NCBI RefSeq assembly: GCF_041395345.1
Contig: NZ_JAWLAR010000010.1
Location: 118,481-182,480, forward strand
Source: Dokdonella sp041395345
GTDB taxonomy: Bacteria; Pseudomonadota; Gammaproteobacteria; Xanthomonadales; Rhodanobacteraceae
Direction of reading: 5' to 3'
Length of the DNA: 64,000 nt
The notes beneath the pieces were generated by a model. That model worked only from the letters and a program-made list of their open reading frames with translations. It had not been told where the DNA came from and made no database searches. How positions within the stretch are numbered: the first letter of the stretch is position 1; the number at the start of each line of letters is the position of its first letter. This document shows, in pieces, positions 61,238-64,000 of this stretch. Position numbers and translations under genes: made by a program.

Positions 61238-62982
61238 TGCACAACTCAACTGCCCGTCTTCTGCTTGCCGCGATCCTGCTCGCATTTCCGCTTGCAGGCT
61301 GCAACAAGTCCGATCCGGCAGCGGAAACTGCGACGTCCAGTCCGGCAGTCCGGTACGACATCGTGATCCGCAATGGTCGGGTCTTTGACGGGTCCGGCGC
61401 ACCCGCACAGGATCTGGACGTGGCCATTCTGGATGGCCGAATCGCCGCCCTGCTCCCGCGTGCCAGCAAGGTCGAGACCTACAGGGAGATCGACGCACAG
61501 GGACAAGCGGTCGCGCCAGGCTTCATCAACGTCCTGAGCTGGGCGGTTGACAGCCTGATCGCCGACGGCAGGGGCCTCAGCGATACCCGACAGGGGGTGA
61601 CCACCGAAATTTTCGGTGAAGGCTGGTCGATGGGCCCGCTCAGCGAAGCCATGAAAGTGGACGCGGTCAAGCAGCAGGGCGACATCAAGTACGAGATCGA
61701 ATGGACCACGCTCGGCGAGTACCTCGACTACCTCCAGGCTCGCGGCGTCACACCCAACGTGGCTTCATTCGTCGGCGCCACCACGGTTCGCATCAACGTG
61801 CTGGGCGAAGACAACGTCGATCCCGACGACGCCCAGCTACATCAAATGCAGGATCTCGTGCGCGCGGCCATGGCCGAAGGCGCGCTCGGTGTCGGCGCCT
61901 CCCTGATTTATCCGCCCGCTTTCTTCGCCGAAACACCCGAGCTCATCGCGCTAGCATCTGCTGCCGCTGAAACGGGCGGCGGCTATGTCGCCCATATGCG
62001 CAGCGAGGCCAATCAACTTGCGCAGGCCCTGGACGAAACGATTGCCATCGCGACGGCAACCGGCAAACACACGGAGGCCTATCACCTGAAGGCAGCCGGA
62101 GAAGGCAATTGGCCGAAGATGGCCGAGGCTATCGACAAGATCAACAGCGCGCGCGCCGATGGCGTCGACATTGCAGCAAACATGTATGCGTACACGGCTG
62201 GAGCGACCGGCCTGACCGCGGCCTTGCCGCCCTGGGTCCAGGCCGGTGGCCACGAGGCGATGATCGCACGCCTGAAGGACCCGGCCGTGCGCGAGAAAGT
62301 CATCAAGGAGATCGGCCAGCCCAGCGACGAGTGGGAAAACCTGCGCCTTCTCGCCGGCGACGACTCGCGCGTGCTCTTCATCGGCTTTCGCAGCGAAGCG
62401 ATGAAACCGCTGATCGGCAAGACCCTGGCCGAGGTCAGCAGCGAGCGCGGCAGCAGCGCGGAAGACACCATCATCGACCTGATCATCGAGGATGACTCGC
62501 ACGTCGACACCGCCTACTTCCTGATGAGCGAGGACAACGTAGAACTGGGATTGTCCCAACCCTGGACAACACTCGGATCCGACGCCGAATCCTCTGCGCC
62601 CGAAGGCATATTCCTCAAATCAAGCACCCATCCGCGCGCTTACGGCAATTTCGCGCGCTTTCTCGGCCACTATGTGCGCGACAGGAAGCTCATGTCGCTG
62701 GAACAGGGTATCCATCGCCTGACCGGCATGCCGGCAGCGAACTGGAAGCTGCGTGACCGTGGCTGTCTTGCCGAGGGCTGCTACGCCGACATCGTGATTT
62801 TCGATCCCGACACGATCATGGATCACTCCACCTATGAAAAGCCGATGCAACTCGCGACCGGCGTCAGCGATGTGTTCGTCAACGGCGTGCAGGTACTTGA
62901 AAATGGAAAGCACACGGGTGCCAAGCCCGGACAGGTCATACGCGGTCCGGGCTGGACGGGCTGGAATACAGCTTCCGAGTAG
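61237..62982 (+). CDS. Lipoprotein amidohydrolase, N-acyl-D-amino-acid deacylase-like
   Basis: A 581-residue lipoprotein; ATG 61237 overlaps the stop of the gene before (TGATG) and GGAA lies six bases upstream. Lipobox LAGC. The amidohydrolase core has YDIVIRNGRVFDGSGAPAQDLDVAI, VAPGFINVLSWAVDSLI (in place of the usual HxH motif of D-aminoacylases, where HTHxD is expected), GVTTEIFGEGWSMGP, GYVAHMRSEANQL and FLGHYVRDRKLMSLEQGIHRLTGMPAANWKLRDRG. Despite this changed first metal motif, the overall match to D-aminoacylases is strong. Together with the preceding serine hydrolase it suggests periplasmic handling of D-amino-acid compounds. Confidence 0.9.
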   Translation: MHNSTARLLLAAILLAFPLAGCNKSDPAAETATSSPAVRYDIVIRNGRVFDGSGAPAQDLDVAILDGRIAALLPRASKVETYREIDAQGQAVAPGFINVLSWAVDSLIADGRGLSDTRQGVTTEIFGEGWSMGPLSEAMKVDAVKQQGDIKYEIEWTTLGEYLDYLQARGVTPNVASFVGATTVRINVLGEDNVDPDDAQLHQMQDLVRAAMAEGALGVGASLIYPPAFFAETPELIALASAAAETGGGYVAHMRSEANQLAQALDETIAIATATGKHTEAYHLKAAGEGNWPKMAEAIDKINSARADGVDIAANMYAYTAGATGLTAALPPWVQAGGHEAMIARLKDPAVREKVIKEIGQPSDEWENLRLLAGDDSRVLFIGFRSEAMKPLIGKTLAEVSSERGSSAEDTIIDLIIEDDSHVDTAYFLMSEDNVELGLSQPWTTLGSDAESSAPEGIFLKSSTHPRAYGNFARFLGHYVRDRKLMSLEQGIHRLTGMPAANWKLRDRGCLAEGCYADIVIFDPDTIMDHSTYEKPMQLATGVSDVFVNGVQVLENGKHTGAKPGQVIRGPGWTGWNTASE

Positions 62983-63027
62983 GCGACGAGTGTGCGCTGC
63001 CTTGAATGAGAACTGTCGAGAGACCTA

Positions 63028-63888
63028 TTGACCTTGTTGCATAGAATCCTGATAGGCGTGCTTGTATTCGCCGCATCCCCTGGCCAGCTGCTGGCACACG
63101 AGTCTGCTGCCCACGCCCACTACGTCGGCAATGAAGGCGTACTGGTTGAACGTGGCGCCACAAAGGTGATCTTCGACGCGTTCTACGCGGACAGCTACGG
63201 CCAGTACACGCTCGTTCCGGATTCGATCCGTGCCGCGCTGCTTGCGGGCACGCCACCGTATGACGGCATTGATGCAGTCTTTGTCTCGCATGTCCACGGC
63301 GATCACTTCACAGCCGCCCCGGCAGTCGCCTTCATGCGTGCGCACGAGAAGATTCCGATGTATGCATCACGCCAGACCTACGAGGCCATCGTTGCAGAGG
63401 TCGGCGACAGCGACTCTCTGCTCAAGCGCATTATTGTCGCAGACATCGCGCCGGGCGACTCGGCCAGGAGCTACAAGCTCAAGGATCTGCAGATCGAAGT
63501 CGTCTCGATTCCCCATGCTGGCGGGCCCTCACGTGCCGACATTCAGAATCTTTCTTGGCGGGTCACCCTCGACGACAAGACCACAGTTGTCCACTTCGGT
63601 GATGCAGGGCCGGTGGAGGCTGATTTCCAGCGCCACGCCGTGCATTTCGCCAAGCGTCGCGCGGCCGCCGCATTCCCACCCTACTGGTTTCTCGGCAACG
63701 AAGCCGGGAAAGCGATCATCGCGCGCTATTTCAATGCCGATCAGGTCATCGGAATCCACGTACCGGCCTCGGCCACCGGTCACGGCGACGAACTGCGAAA
63801 GCAATTGGGAGGCGACGTATTCACGGATCCTGGCGAAATCAGACAGCTCGATACGAATCATCCAGCGGGCGCAAATCGTTCAGACTGA
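63028..63888 (+). CDS. Secreted MBL-fold metallo-hydrolase
   Basis: A 286-residue exported protein with TTG start at 63028 (GAGAG is upstream), signal peptide LLHRILIGVLVFAASPGQLLAHES, then YVGNEGVLVERGATKVIFDAFYAD and SHVHGDHF, the HxHxDH zinc motif of metallo-beta-lactamase-fold proteins; GDAGP and the final HVPASATGHG carry further ligands. A related branch degrades peptides or ribonucleotides; the reaction cannot be told. It may be the last member of the hydrolase cluster (46 bp after the D-aminoacylase-like gene). Confidence 0.87.
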   Translation: MTLLHRILIGVLVFAASPGQLLAHESAAHAHYVGNEGVLVERGATKVIFDAFYADSYGQYTLVPDSIRAALLAGTPPYDGIDAVFVSHVHGDHFTAAPAVAFMRAHEKIPMYASRQTYEAIVAEVGDSDSLLKRIIVADIAPGDSARSYKLKDLQIEVVSIPHAGGPSRADIQNLSWRVTLDDKTTVVHFGDAGPVEADFQRHAVHFAKRRAAAAFPPYWFLGNEAGKAIIARYFNADQVIGIHVPASATGHGDELRKQLGGDVFTDPGEIRQLDTNHPAGANRSD

Positions 63889-64000
63889 ATCGTGGAAGCC
63901 GCGCAAGAAAATCGACGGATTGCCTTGGTCAGGTTGACTCTCAACGGACCCCGGCTCGCGCGTCCTGCGATTGTTCGCTGCAACGAAATCGACCCTCAAT
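63889..64000. other. Window end, no gene recognised
   Basis: The last 112 bases contain no convincing coding or regulatory feature. Confidence 0.3.

Overview
The window is a GC-rich chromosomal segment, most likely from a gammaproteobacterium of the Xanthomonadales (Rhodanobacteraceae/Dokdonella-like). That placement is an inference. It rests on gene content (DUF3297, DksA/TraR pairs, ClC, imuB-dnaE2), secreted proteins with a membrane-sorting tail or a C-terminal DGF motif, REP-like palindromes of the GTAGGAG...CAGCCGCGATGC type, and integron attC sites resembling those of Xanthomonas. No rRNA, tRNA or CRISPR array was seen.

Layout. 1-10 kb: a nitroreductase cut by the window edge, ChaC-type gamma-glutamylcyclotransferase, a DUF2254 membrane protein, a MEST-like alpha/beta hydrolase, a lipoprotein methyltransferase, a DUF1223 protein, a tightly coupled ATP-grasp / alpha-E / transglutaminase operon, and a VOC-cupin fusion. 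10.07-10.41 kb: a 340-bp element of three nested inverted repeats abutting glutaminase glsA. 11-19 kb: peroxiredoxin-like protein, esterase, SDR-DoxX fusion with DUF2269 partner, ClC channel, GAF-GGDEF protein, DUF3297. 19-31 kb: a 1140-residue secreted PKD/PPC protein closed by a strong terminator, two DksA/TraR zinc-finger proteins, a cysteine synthase-glutaredoxin fusion, a diiron protein, a CadC-type membrane regulator with TPRs, VOC and CPBP proteins. 31-36 kb: imuB followed by dnaE2, which is broken by repeat insertions. 36-44 kb: a two-subunit molybdenum hydroxylase, a PLP decarboxylase, an exported 2-hydroxyacid dehydrogenase, an MFS-type carrier and a small coupled gene.

44.39-47.84 kb is the most distinctive region: seven small genes, all on the minus strand, each followed by an attC-like site whose arms contain the stop codon. 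This is an integron gene-cassette array without a visible integrase (a CALIN). One cassette gene carries an in-frame nonsense codon. Base composition is visibly more AT-rich than in the neighbours.

48-54 kb: an operon of three exported proteins (S74-type tail-fibre chaperone protein, Ig-repeat protein with a C-terminal sorting tail, CRTAC1/FG-GAP protein). 54-64 kb: DUF1456, an M20-like hydrolase with altered metal ligands, SGNH hydrolase, histidine phosphatase, a coupled serine beta-lactamase-like hydrolase / D-aminoacylase-like lipoprotein pair, and a secreted MBL-fold hydrolase.

Functional themes are envelope and secreted hydrolases, thiol and glutathione metabolism (ChaC, peroxiredoxin, cysteine synthase-glutaredoxin), SOS mutagenesis that now looks crippled, and repeated invasion by small non-autonomous repeats and cassettes.
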